In this document: positions 34,621-42,987 of the stretch, one piece after another
How the letters are laid out: every line of letters starts with the position of its first letter
How positions within the stretch are numbered: position 1 is the stretch's first letter
Assembly (NCBI RefSeq): GCF_947494555.1
Contig: NZ_CANLVF010000003.1
Location: 558,001-622,000 of the forward strand
Length of the DNA stretch: 64,000 bases
Direction: 5' to 3'
Origin: an uncultured Roseibium sp.
GTDB taxonomy: Bacteria; Pseudomonadota; Alphaproteobacteria; Rhizobiales; Stappiaceae
Notes under the pieces: model-generated
Database searches by the model: none
What the model saw: only the letters and a program-made list of their open reading frames with translations
Told to the model about the DNA's origin: nothing
Translations under genes and position numbers: made by a program

Positions 34621-34787
34621 CTAGGCTCCACGCAGGCCGGGCGCGTTTGCAGCAGGCTTTGCCAGCACCCGGCGGGCAAGCACCAGTGGCAGATGACTTG
34701 TCGTGCACCTTGGATACACTTTGTTGCGTTCTCAGCACGCACAGAAAGATCGACGTCGGGGGAAGAGAATTGTCCAAGGAAATCACG

Positions 34788-35072
34788 ATGCAGCAGGAGT
34801 TCCTGGAACAGGTCGCCGGAAAGCGCCTTGTCAACGGCGATAGCTGGGTGGTCATTGCGCCCGGAGGAACCGTCTATGGCGTTGGGCCGGACCAGGACGA
34901 GATATCAGGAACCTGGCGCTGGAGTGACGTTTACTACTGCCGGGAGATACTTTTCGGTGGCAAAGATCTGACCGAGGATCACCAAACCGTCCGTCTGGAT
35001 GGCGACAAGGTGTCGTTCGTGCACCAACGCGGCGAAGGTGAGACGGTTAGCTGGACAGTCCTGCAGGGCTAA
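34788..35072 (+). CDS. small hypothetical protein
   Basis: From an ATG at 34788 (AAGGA upstream) it encodes 94 residues. FLEQVAGKRLVNGDSWVVIA, then GTWRWSDVYYCREILFGGKD and VRLDGDKVSFVHQRG suggest a small beta-barrel-like protein with one Cys after WRWSDVYY. A similar GxWxWxxxYxCR pattern occurs in short alphaproteobacterial proteins sometimes mislabelled dihydrodipicolinate reductase. There is no signal peptide or known function. The longer frame from 34617 overlaps the dehydrogenase stop and looks unlikely. Confidence 0.72.
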   Translation: MQQEFLEQVAGKRLVNGDSWVVIAPGGTVYGVGPDQDEISGTWRWSDVYYCREILFGGKDLTEDHQTVRLDGDKVSFVHQRGEGETVSWTVLQG

Positions 35073-35133
35073 CAAGGGCACAGAACGGACACTGCATCAG
35101 CAAGCGGCGTGGCGGGAATTTTCTAATGCAGGC

Positions 35134-36153
35134 TCACGGGGCCAGCGTGGTCGCCCGCTGGAACAAAGACACGCCACAAATTTCAACCTGTTGAGGCAAA
35201 TCCGGGTTTTCAAGCCGCCGCATCAGAAGGTTCAGCGTGATCTCGCACAGTTCCCGGCGGCTCTGAACGATAGTCGTCATGTCGTAGGATTTCCAAGATG
35301 CCTGAACGATATCGTCGTAGGCGACAAGCTGGATATCCTCTGGGATATTGATCCCATAGTCGTGACGTAATCCGTCAAGGACGCCCAAAGCCAGATAATC
35401 CGCGGTACAAAAAAGACCGTCGACTTCGCTCCTGACGCGATTGACATGGGCTGACGCTTCCAGACCGCCTTCATAGGTCTGGGTTCCCCAGGCAATAGGG
35501 ATCACCGGTATGCCGGCATCGTTGGCAATCCGTTCGAATGCCAGAGCGCGGCCGTTGATGGAGAAAGACGAGCGCTCCGGCGTGACGACGGCAAGTTTAC
35601 GGCAACCGCTTGCCACAAGGTGTTCGAAGGCCAGCCGCCCTCCGGCTTCGAAATCGGTCACCACCCGGTCAACCGGCGCACCTGGATCGCGCTTGTTGAC
35701 CACGACCAGCGGAACACCGTTTTCCAGGCATTCACGGCAGATTTCTTCCGGCGGCGTGTCGGATGTCACGATGACACCGGCGACACTGTATTGCAGGAGA
35801 GACCCGATCAGATCGGCAACATCAGCCGACGGGTCACCGCGTAGAAGGATAGGCCTGAAGCCGCGTTCCAGAAGACCCTGCGACAGAAGGTCGATCTGTT
35901 CGGCACGGAACGGATTGTCGAGGTCGGCGGCAACGACGCCAACAAGATCGGACTTCTGTTTGTGCAGCGAACGCGCAAGCACGTTGACCCGGTATCCGAG
36001 TTCACCCGCTGCCTTGATCACTTTTTTGCGGGTTTCGTCCGAAACGCTGGCGCCATCGGTGAATGTCCGCGATACGGCTGAACGCGACACGCCGGCAAGT
36101 CTGGCCACGTCGAAGGAATTGACCTGTTTCTTGGGGCTCCCCTGGTCAGTCAT
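35134..36153 (-). CDS. LacI-family transcriptional regulator
   Basis: The 339-residue protein has a LacI DNA-binding head (about 13-60: SFDVARLAGVSRSAVSRTF) and hinge, then a periplasmic-binding-protein-like effector domain (about 70-335). It is the last gene of the ABC/glycerophosphodiesterase operon, its start overlapping the upstream stop (ATGA). It likely represses the whole operon at the perfect palindrome 42413-42430 and senses the transported compound or a product of its hydrolysis. Confidence 0.95.
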   Translation of the reverse strand: MTDQGSPKKQVNSFDVARLAGVSRSAVSRTFTDGASVSDETRKKVIKAAGELGYRVNVLARSLHKQKSDLVGVVAADLDNPFRAEQIDLLSQGLLERGFRPILLRGDPSADVADLIGSLLQYSVAGVIVTSDTPPEEICRECLENGVPLVVVNKRDPGAPVDRVVTDFEAGGRLAFEHLVASGCRKLAVVTPERSSFSINGRALAFERIANDAGIPVIPIAWGTQTYEGGLEASAHVNRVRSEVDGLFCTADYLALGVLDGLRHDYGINIPEDIQLVAYDDIVQASWKSYDMTTIVQSRRELCEITLNLLMRRLENPDLPQQVEICGVSLFQRATTLAP

Positions 36154-37637
36154 TCTTTGTTCCGATTTTTATCTTTTTCGAACAGGATCCGCCGCGCAAG
36201 AAATGGCTCGTTCACATTGAAAATGTCCGGCTGAAGCTGAGCAAGCTCTGAAAACACGTTAGGATCGCTGCCCATATAAGCAACCATTACCTTGCGCCCG
36301 GCTGCACGGACCGCAGCAAAATCCCCAAGGTTTGCGTTTCTCGCATTGAATTCGATGATGTCGGCGTCGAAGGCCGACAGGCATTCGTTCAGCGTTTCAT
36401 AATCTTCGGGGCGCGCCATCAGGCGAGCTGAGGGCGCCGAGCGGTGGATTGTTTTCAGCAGCTCCTGGTCGAAGGACCAGAAAAATACATCGTCCGGCGG
36501 GATTCTGGCGAGGACGGTCCCCACCACGGCCAGCTGGTCCGCCTGCTTGATCTCGACATAGAGTTTTCGACCCGTCGCAGCAGCAAGATCCAAGTATCCG
36601 GCAAGTTCCGGTAAAGGCTCTCCCTTGAAAAAGGGATCAAACTTCACCCCCGCATCAAGTTGCCGGAGCGCCTCCAGCGTCGCGTCTGCAAGAGGTCCTG
36701 ATCCCGTGGTTGTCCGGTCAAGCATTTCGTCATGATGGACCACAAGATGCCCGTCCGCCGATTGACGCACGTCGACTTCGACGTACTCAAATCCGCCGTC
36801 CCAGGCTGCCCGTGCGCTGGCCAGCGTATTTTCAGGTGCAATCCGGCAGGCTCCACGGTGGCAGACGATTTCCGGTGTCTTGCCGGTTTCAAAGCTCGGT
36901 GCAGACACCATTTCCGGCTGATCGGAACAAATGCCAAGGACTGGCATCCTGACCAGTTCTGCAAGAACGTCAGCACGTTCCTCATGCCAGGTCACAACAG
37001 GGAGGTTCATTGACCTTGCGATTCGAAAGAAGGCCTCATCCAGCAAACGGTCCGGCCGCTCGCTTGCGCGTTCCCAACACGGATGCACGAGCTCGGCGCG
37101 GCAGTCACGCGCAATGGCGAAGGGATCGAGGCCCAACCCGACAAGAATGGAGACCGGATAGGGGCAGCCGCTTTCGACAAGCTCTGTGCAATAATCGGCG
37201 GTGTTGGCGCCGACGATGACCTTTTCGATCCTGTTTTCGATCAGGCACTCGACCGCCAGCGAGGCGGCTTTGCCCTCTTTTGCGTCAAGATATATACCAG
37301 CGCCCAGCTCCGATGCGAGCCTTGCGACATCTGAAAATCTGGGAGCTGGCCGCCCCACAGACGCCGTCAATTGCGAGAGTTCTTCCGCCGAAAGCGCGCT
37401 GACCGGACTGCGTATACCGCAGGTCTTGGAAAGATCTTCATCGTGAAAGGCAACCGGAATGCCATCTGCCGTCAGCCGAACGTCGACTTCCCACATCTCA
37501 GCGCCAAGCTCATGCGCGATCCTGAAGGCGCGCAAGGTGTTGTCAAAGGCATAGGCGCTCGCGCCGCGATGCGCGATTGCGAGCGGTGGTCCTTTGTGCC
37601 GGTGGATCCAGGTCTTTCCGGGTTGAAAGGCAGCCAT
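36150..37637 (-). CDS. tandem-domain glycerophosphodiester phosphodiesterase
   Basis: The protein of about 495 residues has two complete GDPD domains. The first, about 15-235, has AIAHRGASAYAFDNTLRAF, EVDVRLTADGIPVAFHDE; the second, about 250-485, has VCHRGACRIAPENTLASA and EVDVRQSADGHLVVHHDE. Each retains the paired His and acidic metal residues. It cleaves glycerophosphodiesters to glycerol-3-phosphate and an alcohol. No signal peptide: it acts in the cytoplasm on an imported compound. An ATG at 37637 was chosen because it follows the ATPase stop at 37648; starts at 37664 or 37697 would overlap that gene. The duplication in one chain is unusual. Confidence 0.92.
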   Translation of the reverse strand: MAAFQPGKTWIHRHKGPPLAIAHRGASAYAFDNTLRAFRIAHELGAEMWEVDVRLTADGIPVAFHDEDLSKTCGIRSPVSALSAEELSQLTASVGRPAPRFSDVARLASELGAGIYLDAKEGKAASLAVECLIENRIEKVIVGANTADYCTELVESGCPYPVSILVGLGLDPFAIARDCRAELVHPCWERASERPDRLLDEAFFRIARSMNLPVVTWHEERADVLAELVRMPVLGICSDQPEMVSAPSFETGKTPEIVCHRGACRIAPENTLASARAAWDGGFEYVEVDVRQSADGHLVVHHDEMLDRTTTGSGPLADATLEALRQLDAGVKFDPFFKGEPLPELAGYLDLAAATGRKLYVEIKQADQLAVVGTVLARIPPDDVFFWSFDQELLKTIHRSAPSARLMARPEDYETLNECLSAFDADIIEFNARNANLGDFAAVRAAGRKVMVAYMGSDPNVFSELAQLQPDIFNVNEPFLARRILFEKDKNRNKE

Positions 37638-37647
37638 CGATCCGCCG

Positions 37648-38706
37648 TCAAAGCCGGTCGCCATCCGGACCAAAGGCCAGGATCCGGTCCGCCGCAATGC
37701 CCCAGGTCACTTCGTCGCCGACCCTATAGCTGCCACCTTGTGTCTGGATCGAGCGAAGGACTGCGCCGTTTTCCAAAGTGACGTCATAAAGTTCCTCACG
37801 GCCCTGGGTTTCCACGAAACTGATCCTGCCCTTTACCTTTAACGCGTTGTCCGGCTGAAAGAATTCCGGGCGAATACCGAACCGCATTGCTGAACCTGGG
37901 CCGGGAAGCGTTATGCCCGCCGGTACCGGCAGCGTGACTTCCGAGTTTGCGAGCCTGAAGCCTGCTTCATCCACGCTGCCTTCCAGAAAGGCAATCGGAG
38001 GGTTTCCAAGAAAGCCGGCGACAAAATCCGACGAGGGGTCCTCGTACATCTCCTTTGGCGACGACAGCTGCACGATCCTGCCCTCGTCCATAATGGCGAT
38101 TCGGTCGCACATGGACATGGCCTCCACCTGATCATGGGTCACGAGAACGGCAGTGATCCCCGTCTGAAGCTGGATACGCCTTATTTCGGACCGCATTTCC
38201 AGCCGCAGTTTCGCGTCGAGATTTGCTAGCGGCTCATCGAGAAGGAGGATGTCCGGTTTGCGGACCAGTGCCCTCGCCAGAGCAACGCGCTGCTGCTGCC
38301 CGCCGGAGAGCTGCGCCGGCCGGCGTTGCAGGAGTTCGCCGATGTGAACCAGTGTGGCAATCTCCTGAACCTTACGGTCGATTTCAGCCTTGCTTTCCTT
38401 ACGGACCTTCAGAGGAAAGGCAATGTTGTCATAAACGTTCATATGCGGGTACAGCGCATAGTTCTGAAACACCACGCCGACATTTCGCTTCTGCGAAGAG
38501 ACCTTGGTTACATCCCTGTCTCCAAACAGAAGCCGGCCGCCATTCATCCGGTGAATGCCGCAAATGGCGAACAGCGTGGTGGACTTGCCGCAGCCAGAGG
38601 GCCCGAGCAACGCCAGCATTTCGCCGCTATTGATGTCCAGCGACATGTTGTCGATCACCGTGGTGTCGCCGAAGGTCTTGGTGAAGTTTTCGATTGAGAT
38701 ACGCAT
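37648..38706 (-). CDS. ABC transporter ATPase, UgpC/MalK type
   Basis: The 352-residue protein has Walker A GPSGCGKSTT, signature LSGGQQQRVALARALVRKPD, Walker B DILLLDEPLANLDAKLR and the H-loop VTHDQVEA, then a C-terminal MOBE/TOBE regulatory domain (about 240-350). This is the MalK/UgpC group that energises carbohydrate and glycerophosphate importers. Its start overlaps the preceding permease stop by 1 bp. Confidence 0.96.
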   Translation of the reverse strand: MRISIENFTKTFGDTTVIDNMSLDINSGEMLALLGPSGCGKSTTLFAICGIHRMNGGRLLFGDRDVTKVSSQKRNVGVVFQNYALYPHMNVYDNIAFPLKVRKESKAEIDRKVQEIATLVHIGELLQRRPAQLSGGQQQRVALARALVRKPDILLLDEPLANLDAKLRLEMRSEIRRIQLQTGITAVLVTHDQVEAMSMCDRIAIMDEGRIVQLSSPKEMYEDPSSDFVAGFLGNPPIAFLEGSVDEAGFRLANSEVTLPVPAGITLPGPGSAMRFGIRPEFFQPDNALKVKGRISFVETQGREELYDVTLENGAVLRSIQTQGGSYRVGDEVTWGIAADRILAFGPDGDRL

Positions 38707-39536
38707 CAGCCCTTCGTGCCTCCGCCATAAATGTTCATGAGTTTGTTCTGGAAAATCAGATAGATGATGGCGACAGGCAGCGCATAGAACAGCCCGACGG
38801 CCTTGAAGAGATTAAAGTCGGCCTGTGTGCCGCCGTCGAGCAGCATCGTGGCCAGATAGGTTGACAGCACCTGAGCTTCGGTTCCGGGAGCAAGCACCAT
38901 TGGCAGGATGAACTCGGACCACCCGGAGAGAAAGGAGAAGATCAGGATCGCCATCAGGCCAGGCTGAACTTGAGGGAGAACCAATTGCCACCAGACGGTG
39001 AAACGGCTTGCGCCATCCTGAACGCCCGCCATTTCAATCTCCCACGGAACGGTGTCATAGAACCCTTTCATCACCCAGATGCCGAATGGCAGCTCCAGCG
39101 CCGCCTTGACCACGATCACCCCAATCAGTGTGTTGTATAGACCCAGCAGCTGAAGGATCAGAAAGATCGCGATGATGAGAGTGACAGTTGGAAAAGCGTG
39201 AAGCACGATCAGGCTGCCGAGAAAGAAGCCACGCGCCGGGAAAGCGAGGCGCGAGAGCGCATAGCCGGCGGTGAGCGAGATCGCCGATACGGCAAGCGAT
39301 GTGAAAAGAGCAAAGTTGAAGGTGTTCAACGTGACACCCCAGATCCCCCAACTGCCGTCGTCCAGATCCGTCCACAGGAAGCGGAAATGATGAAGTGTCA
39401 CGCCGTTCGGGATCATTGTCCCGGGTACCTTCGTGGTGAAGGCGTCCACCAGAAGAAAGGCGAGCATGATCAAAAGCGGTGCGGAGAAGACCAAAAGGAC
39501 CAGTAGCACTGGCCAGTTTCGGAAGTTTGGCTTCAT
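38706..39536 (-). CDS. ABC transporter permease, UgpE/MalG type
   Basis: The 276-residue, six-helix permease has the EAA loop EIEMAGVQDGASRFTVWWQL followed by LPQVQPGLMAILIFSF, the coupling site for the ATPase. It matches the MalG/UgpE subfamily (CUT1). It partners with the larger permease encoded just upstream. AGGGG precedes the ATG. Confidence 0.95.
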   Translation of the reverse strand: MKPNFRNWPVLLVLLVFSAPLLIMLAFLLVDAFTTKVPGTMIPNGVTLHHFRFLWTDLDDGSWGIWGVTLNTFNFALFTSLAVSAISLTAGYALSRLAFPARGFFLGSLIVLHAFPTVTLIIAIFLILQLLGLYNTLIGVIVVKAALELPFGIWVMKGFYDTVPWEIEMAGVQDGASRFTVWWQLVLPQVQPGLMAILIFSFLSGWSEFILPMVLAPGTEAQVLSTYLATMLLDGGTQADFNLFKAVGLFYALPVAIIYLIFQNKLMNIYGGGTKG

Positions 39537-39540
39537 GTCT

Positions 39541-40842
39541 TTACCCCTCGATCCGCGGTTTCACGAGTAGATTTCGGAAGTTGAACAGCCTTAGATAGGC
39601 AAGGCTCGCAAGGAGGCCGATCACAACAAGTATCAGAGCGTAAGTCGCGCCAAGCCCGTACTGGAGGTTTCCTCCATAGTTGTTGAGCGCCGTGTGAAAG
39701 GCCGCCAGCGCCCAGACCTCTGTTGCACCACCCGGTCCGCCGTCGGTCGCCAGGTAGATGTATTCAAACGACGTGAGCAGGGACATGGTCTGATAAGACG
39801 TAATGAAAAGAATCGGCCAGCGCAGCTGTGGCAGGATGATGTACCAGATCTGCTGCAGACGACTGGCTCCATCCACTTCGGAGGCGTAAAGCATTGACGC
39901 TGGGATTGCCCGGATTGCCGACGAGAAAACGATCATGCCCATGGAAGCGCCGACAAATCCGTTGATCAGGACGATTGTCGTCCAAGCGTGGAACTCGGTA
40001 TCCAGCATCCAGTTTCTGGGAGGCACCCCGAAACCCGAAAGCACCGTAGATATAAAACCGGTGTCCCAGGTGAACCATCGCCACATCACGATGTAGAGCA
40101 CCGGCGGGAGAATGCGTGGCAGGAACCAGATCGCCCTGAAAGCTGCGGCCTGTCCGGCGGGCAGATAGAATGTCGCAATTGCCAGAAACAGCCCAAAGAG
40201 CACATTGAACGACAGCGTGAAAACGACATAAATGACCGTGTTCTTGGCGTATTGCCAGGTGGAATCGAGCGAAAACAAGAAACCGAAATTGTCCGTGGTC
40301 CAGACCCAGCCGGTATAGGCGACCTCCGTGATGAGGGGGCGATCCGTTTCGGGAATTCCCGCTTCTTCAAGCGCTGCTTCGAAAGCAGTCGGGCTGTCAA
40401 AACGCTCGTTCATCAGCGAACGCTTGAACAGATCAGCAGCCTGTTTGCGGTCCCTGGTCTTTCTGATCGGGTTTGAGCGCAGATCCTTCAGGGCACGTTC
40501 CACGTCACGCCGCTTCGAAAACACTTCACCTTCGTGCAGCTTGGCGAATTCTTCCGCGACCGGCTTGCCGAAATCCAGAGCCAGGGCTTCCAGACCCTTG
40601 GCATCCACCCGGTAGCCCGCGCCTTCAATCTGCTCCAGTGTTGATTTCGGCAGGCCTGCGTCGGTGAGCGCGCGCAGACCGCTGGCGTTCAGAACGTAAG
40701 CGCCTCCTTTGACACCGGTGGCCGTGCTCATGTTCGTGAAGGAAAAAAATCCTGTCAGAACCACCGGCACGAGGAAGAACAGAAAAACGACGATGAGTGC
40801 CGGCGAAAGAAAGGCAAGGCCCAGCCAGCTCGAACGTTGCAT
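39541..40842 (-). CDS. ABC transporter permease, UgpA/MalF type with large periplasmic insert
   Basis: The 433-residue permease is longer than the usual 290-320. The first helix is at about 8-30 and the remaining five begin only near 195. Between them, about 150 residues (roughly 40-190) are charged and helical, containing ALTDAGLPKSTLEQIEGAG and FDSPTAFEAALEEAGIPE. This resembles the P2 loop of MalF. The EAA loop is ASEVDGASRLQQIWYIILPQ. The insert may contact the binding protein. CAGGAG precedes the ATG. Confidence 0.94.
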   Translation of the reverse strand: MQRSSWLGLAFLSPALIVVFLFFLVPVVLTGFFSFTNMSTATGVKGGAYVLNASGLRALTDAGLPKSTLEQIEGAGYRVDAKGLEALALDFGKPVAEEFAKLHEGEVFSKRRDVERALKDLRSNPIRKTRDRKQAADLFKRSLMNERFDSPTAFEAALEEAGIPETDRPLITEVAYTGWVWTTDNFGFLFSLDSTWQYAKNTVIYVVFTLSFNVLFGLFLAIATFYLPAGQAAAFRAIWFLPRILPPVLYIVMWRWFTWDTGFISTVLSGFGVPPRNWMLDTEFHAWTTIVLINGFVGASMGMIVFSSAIRAIPASMLYASEVDGASRLQQIWYIILPQLRWPILFITSYQTMSLLTSFEYIYLATDGGPGGATEVWALAAFHTALNNYGGNLQYGLGATYALILVVIGLLASLAYLRLFNFRNLLVKPRIEG

Positions 40843-40928
40843 GAGGTGCTCCTGCTAGAGCGTCGGCATTCGAGGGAACGCGCGAACGTGATCAGTAAAG
40901 TCGGATCAATCAATCTTTGGAACTTACT

Positions 40929-40965
40929 GCGACCGGACCGGGCGGCAGGCACCCGGTCCGGTCGC
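40929..40965 (-). promoter_or_regulatory. intra-operon stem-loop after the ABC binding-protein gene
   Basis: GCGACCGGACCGGG (40929-40942) pairs perfectly with CCCGGTCCGGTCGC (40952-40965) around a 9-nt loop. On the transcribed strand no U-run follows, so it probably protects the binding-protein mRNA 3' end rather than ending transcription, as at malE-malF. Confidence 0.75.
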
Positions 40966-40981
40966 TCATTTCAATTCCGGA

Positions 40982-42349
40982 TCAGCGGACGATCAGCTCA
41001 TCGCCCAGCGTGGCCTTCATCTGAACTTCAACCTCTGCAACTGCCTCGGCCGGGGTTTTGGTGCCGGTCCAAGCTGCCTCAAGCCCCTTGAACAGGGCTT
41101 CCGAATAGGCACCGTAGTTCACGTGGTTCGGCTGAGAGTTTGCATGCCCAAGCAGGCGTGACGTTGCTTCATCGGCCCAGCGGTCATTCGCGTAGAGTTC
41201 GATGTTGGACTGCTGTTTGGAAATACCCAGGTGGTTCGATTTGATCGCGTGCAGCGTGTTGATGCGCGGCTCGGAGGCGATCTTCACGAGGTTGGCAGCG
41301 ATTTCTTCAGCTTCGTCATCCGCGTTGTCAGTGATGAGGTAGACCAGCGGATGGGTGATGGTGTTGGCGCGCCCATTCTCGTCACCGGCAGGAATAAGCG
41401 AGAACTCGATCGTATTCCAGAAGTCCTGGTTGCCTTCCTGCGCATAGCGTCCGTAGTGCCAGGTTCCACCATGCCAGATAGCGGCTTTGCCGTTGGCGAC
41501 CTCATTGTACCACTGCCCCCAATCCGTTCCGAGGTGGTTCTTGCGGGTTACACCTGCTTCAACGGCGTCGGCGAAGAACTGGTAGAAACTTTCCATCGCC
41601 TTTTTGTCCAGAACCAGCTTGCCACTCTGCGGATCAATAAGTTCACCGCCGAAGGACTGGTAAAACTGGGCGAAGTCCGGGCCATTGGAAACACGCGGAT
41701 AAAAGCCGTAGCCCTCTTCGACGGCTTCCATGTCAACGGCCTTCTTGGCGTCGGCCAAAACGTCCTGCAGCGTGTATTCGCCCGCTTCGACCTTTGCAGG
41801 CAGCGCCGCAATGTCTTCGTCGCTGTAGCCGATCTTTTTCAACGCGTCTTTCCAGAAAAAGAACGGACGGCTTTCAGCATCCTGCGGCAAACCCCATTGC
41901 ACATCATCAAACGCAGCGATTTCCATGAGGTTCGGGTAAATGTCGTTGAGCGGCCAGGCGTCGAGATCAAGGTACTCTTCAACAGGCACAATGTATCCAG
42001 CTTCCGACCAGGGCGCGATATCGAGATGCGACGTAACGACAATATTTGGCGCTGTTCCGGCCTCGGCCGCGAGCGTCACAGCCTGCTTGAATTCCTGCCA
42101 GTTACCGAACTGACCCTTGGACTCGACCGTAATATTCAGGTCTTCGCCATTGATCGCGGCCTCTTTTTCCAGGATGTCGGCGGCCATTTCAATGGCTTCC
42201 CAACGGTACGCATCGCTGTCGTTGGAACCACCAGCCCAAACGGTGATGGTCAAGTCCTTTGCGAGGGCTCCGCCAGCGACGGTCGATGCCGTGAGGGCCA
42301 GAACGGCTGCTGCCGTGGACTGACGCAGTCTTGATACGAAAGTGGTCAT
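40982..42349 (-). CDS. ABC transporter substrate-binding protein (CUT1 type)
   Basis: The 455-residue precursor has a signal peptide (STAAAVLALTASTVAGGALA). The mature part begins KDLTITVWAGGSNDSDAYRW, and the central GLPQDAESRPFFFWKDALKK and ADWGQW-like segment fit solute-binding family 1. It captures the substrate in the periplasm. With a glycerophosphodiesterase in the same operon, a glycerophosphodiester or related glycoside is plausible. The ATG at 42349 is behind AGGTGAG; an in-frame GTG lies 9 bp upstream. It is the first gene of the operon. Confidence 0.93.
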   Translation of the reverse strand: MTTFVSRLRQSTAAAVLALTASTVAGGALAKDLTITVWAGGSNDSDAYRWEAIEMAADILEKEAAINGEDLNITVESKGQFGNWQEFKQAVTLAAEAGTAPNIVVTSHLDIAPWSEAGYIVPVEEYLDLDAWPLNDIYPNLMEIAAFDDVQWGLPQDAESRPFFFWKDALKKIGYSDEDIAALPAKVEAGEYTLQDVLADAKKAVDMEAVEEGYGFYPRVSNGPDFAQFYQSFGGELIDPQSGKLVLDKKAMESFYQFFADAVEAGVTRKNHLGTDWGQWYNEVANGKAAIWHGGTWHYGRYAQEGNQDFWNTIEFSLIPAGDENGRANTITHPLVYLITDNADDEAEEIAANLVKIASEPRINTLHAIKSNHLGISKQQSNIELYANDRWADEATSRLLGHANSQPNHVNYGAYSEALFKGLEAAWTGTKTPAEAVAEVEVQMKATLGDELIVR

Positions 42350-42412
42350 GATACTCACCTGCTCTCTTTCTCGCGCCGTTTCCGGAGTGGTTTTTCAGCG
42401 CGGAATATAATG

Positions 42413-42430
42413 TTTGCACACGTGTGCAAA
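42413..42430. promoter_or_regulatory. LacI-type operator
   Basis: TTTGCACACGTGTGCAAA is a perfect 18-bp palindrome about 65 bp before the binding-protein start. Size, symmetry and central CG match LacI-family operators. The operon's own LacI gene is the obvious candidate to bind it. Confidence 0.85.
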
Positions 42431-42987
42431 ACGATCAATACAGATGAGTCATTACGGCTGTGTGACACCCTCACGGATTGTCGGAAGGCCTCCAGTAGCG
42501 GTATCAGGATCGCACTGCGGCACAACAGATTTAAGTCAAGATGGTGCTTCTCCAGGCTGAAACACTTCCTGGAAATATTTCCAGCGTTCATCCCGGATGA
42601 TGTGCACCCACCGCGACAATTCACTCCAGGAATGCATCTGATATCTCCTGCGAACCGCGGCTTTTGTACCTTATGCAGGAAACCCAATTGAAATTGCCGT
42701 CAAACACGAAGACCCATCAATGACGGTCAGTCTATTCGTCGTCACCGGCTCGACCGGCACCTCGATGATCAGGTGAACCTGCCCCTGACGCGGTGAACTG
42801 TTTGGTAAGCCCGCGTTCGACAGCGCCAAGCGGCCGGAATGCAGAACCGTGCCACGTGCTTCAGGTCTTCATGCAAGCAGACCGTTGTCAACGGAAAGCT
42901 TCTCCGGTGACGGCATCGGATTTGGACTGTGCAGCGGTTGAAAATCGCCTACCATCGCAGGAAATTCGAATTGAAAGGTGCCGACCC
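42431..42987. other. intergenic region between the ABC operon and the amidase gene
   Basis: About 550 bp without a convincing gene. Open frames here have unlikely composition, rich in Cys, Arg and His, and lack ribosome sites. It probably holds the amidase promoter on the right. Nothing else is recognised. Confidence 0.5.

Noticed and set aside
41231..42334. 367-residue plus-strand frame over the ABC binding-protein gene
   Set aside because: It is a shadow of a protein with a clear signal peptide and solute-binding domain.
42355..42687. 110-residue minus-strand frame upstream of the ABC operon
   Set aside because: It crosses the LacI operator and promoter and has unlikely composition with no ribosome site.
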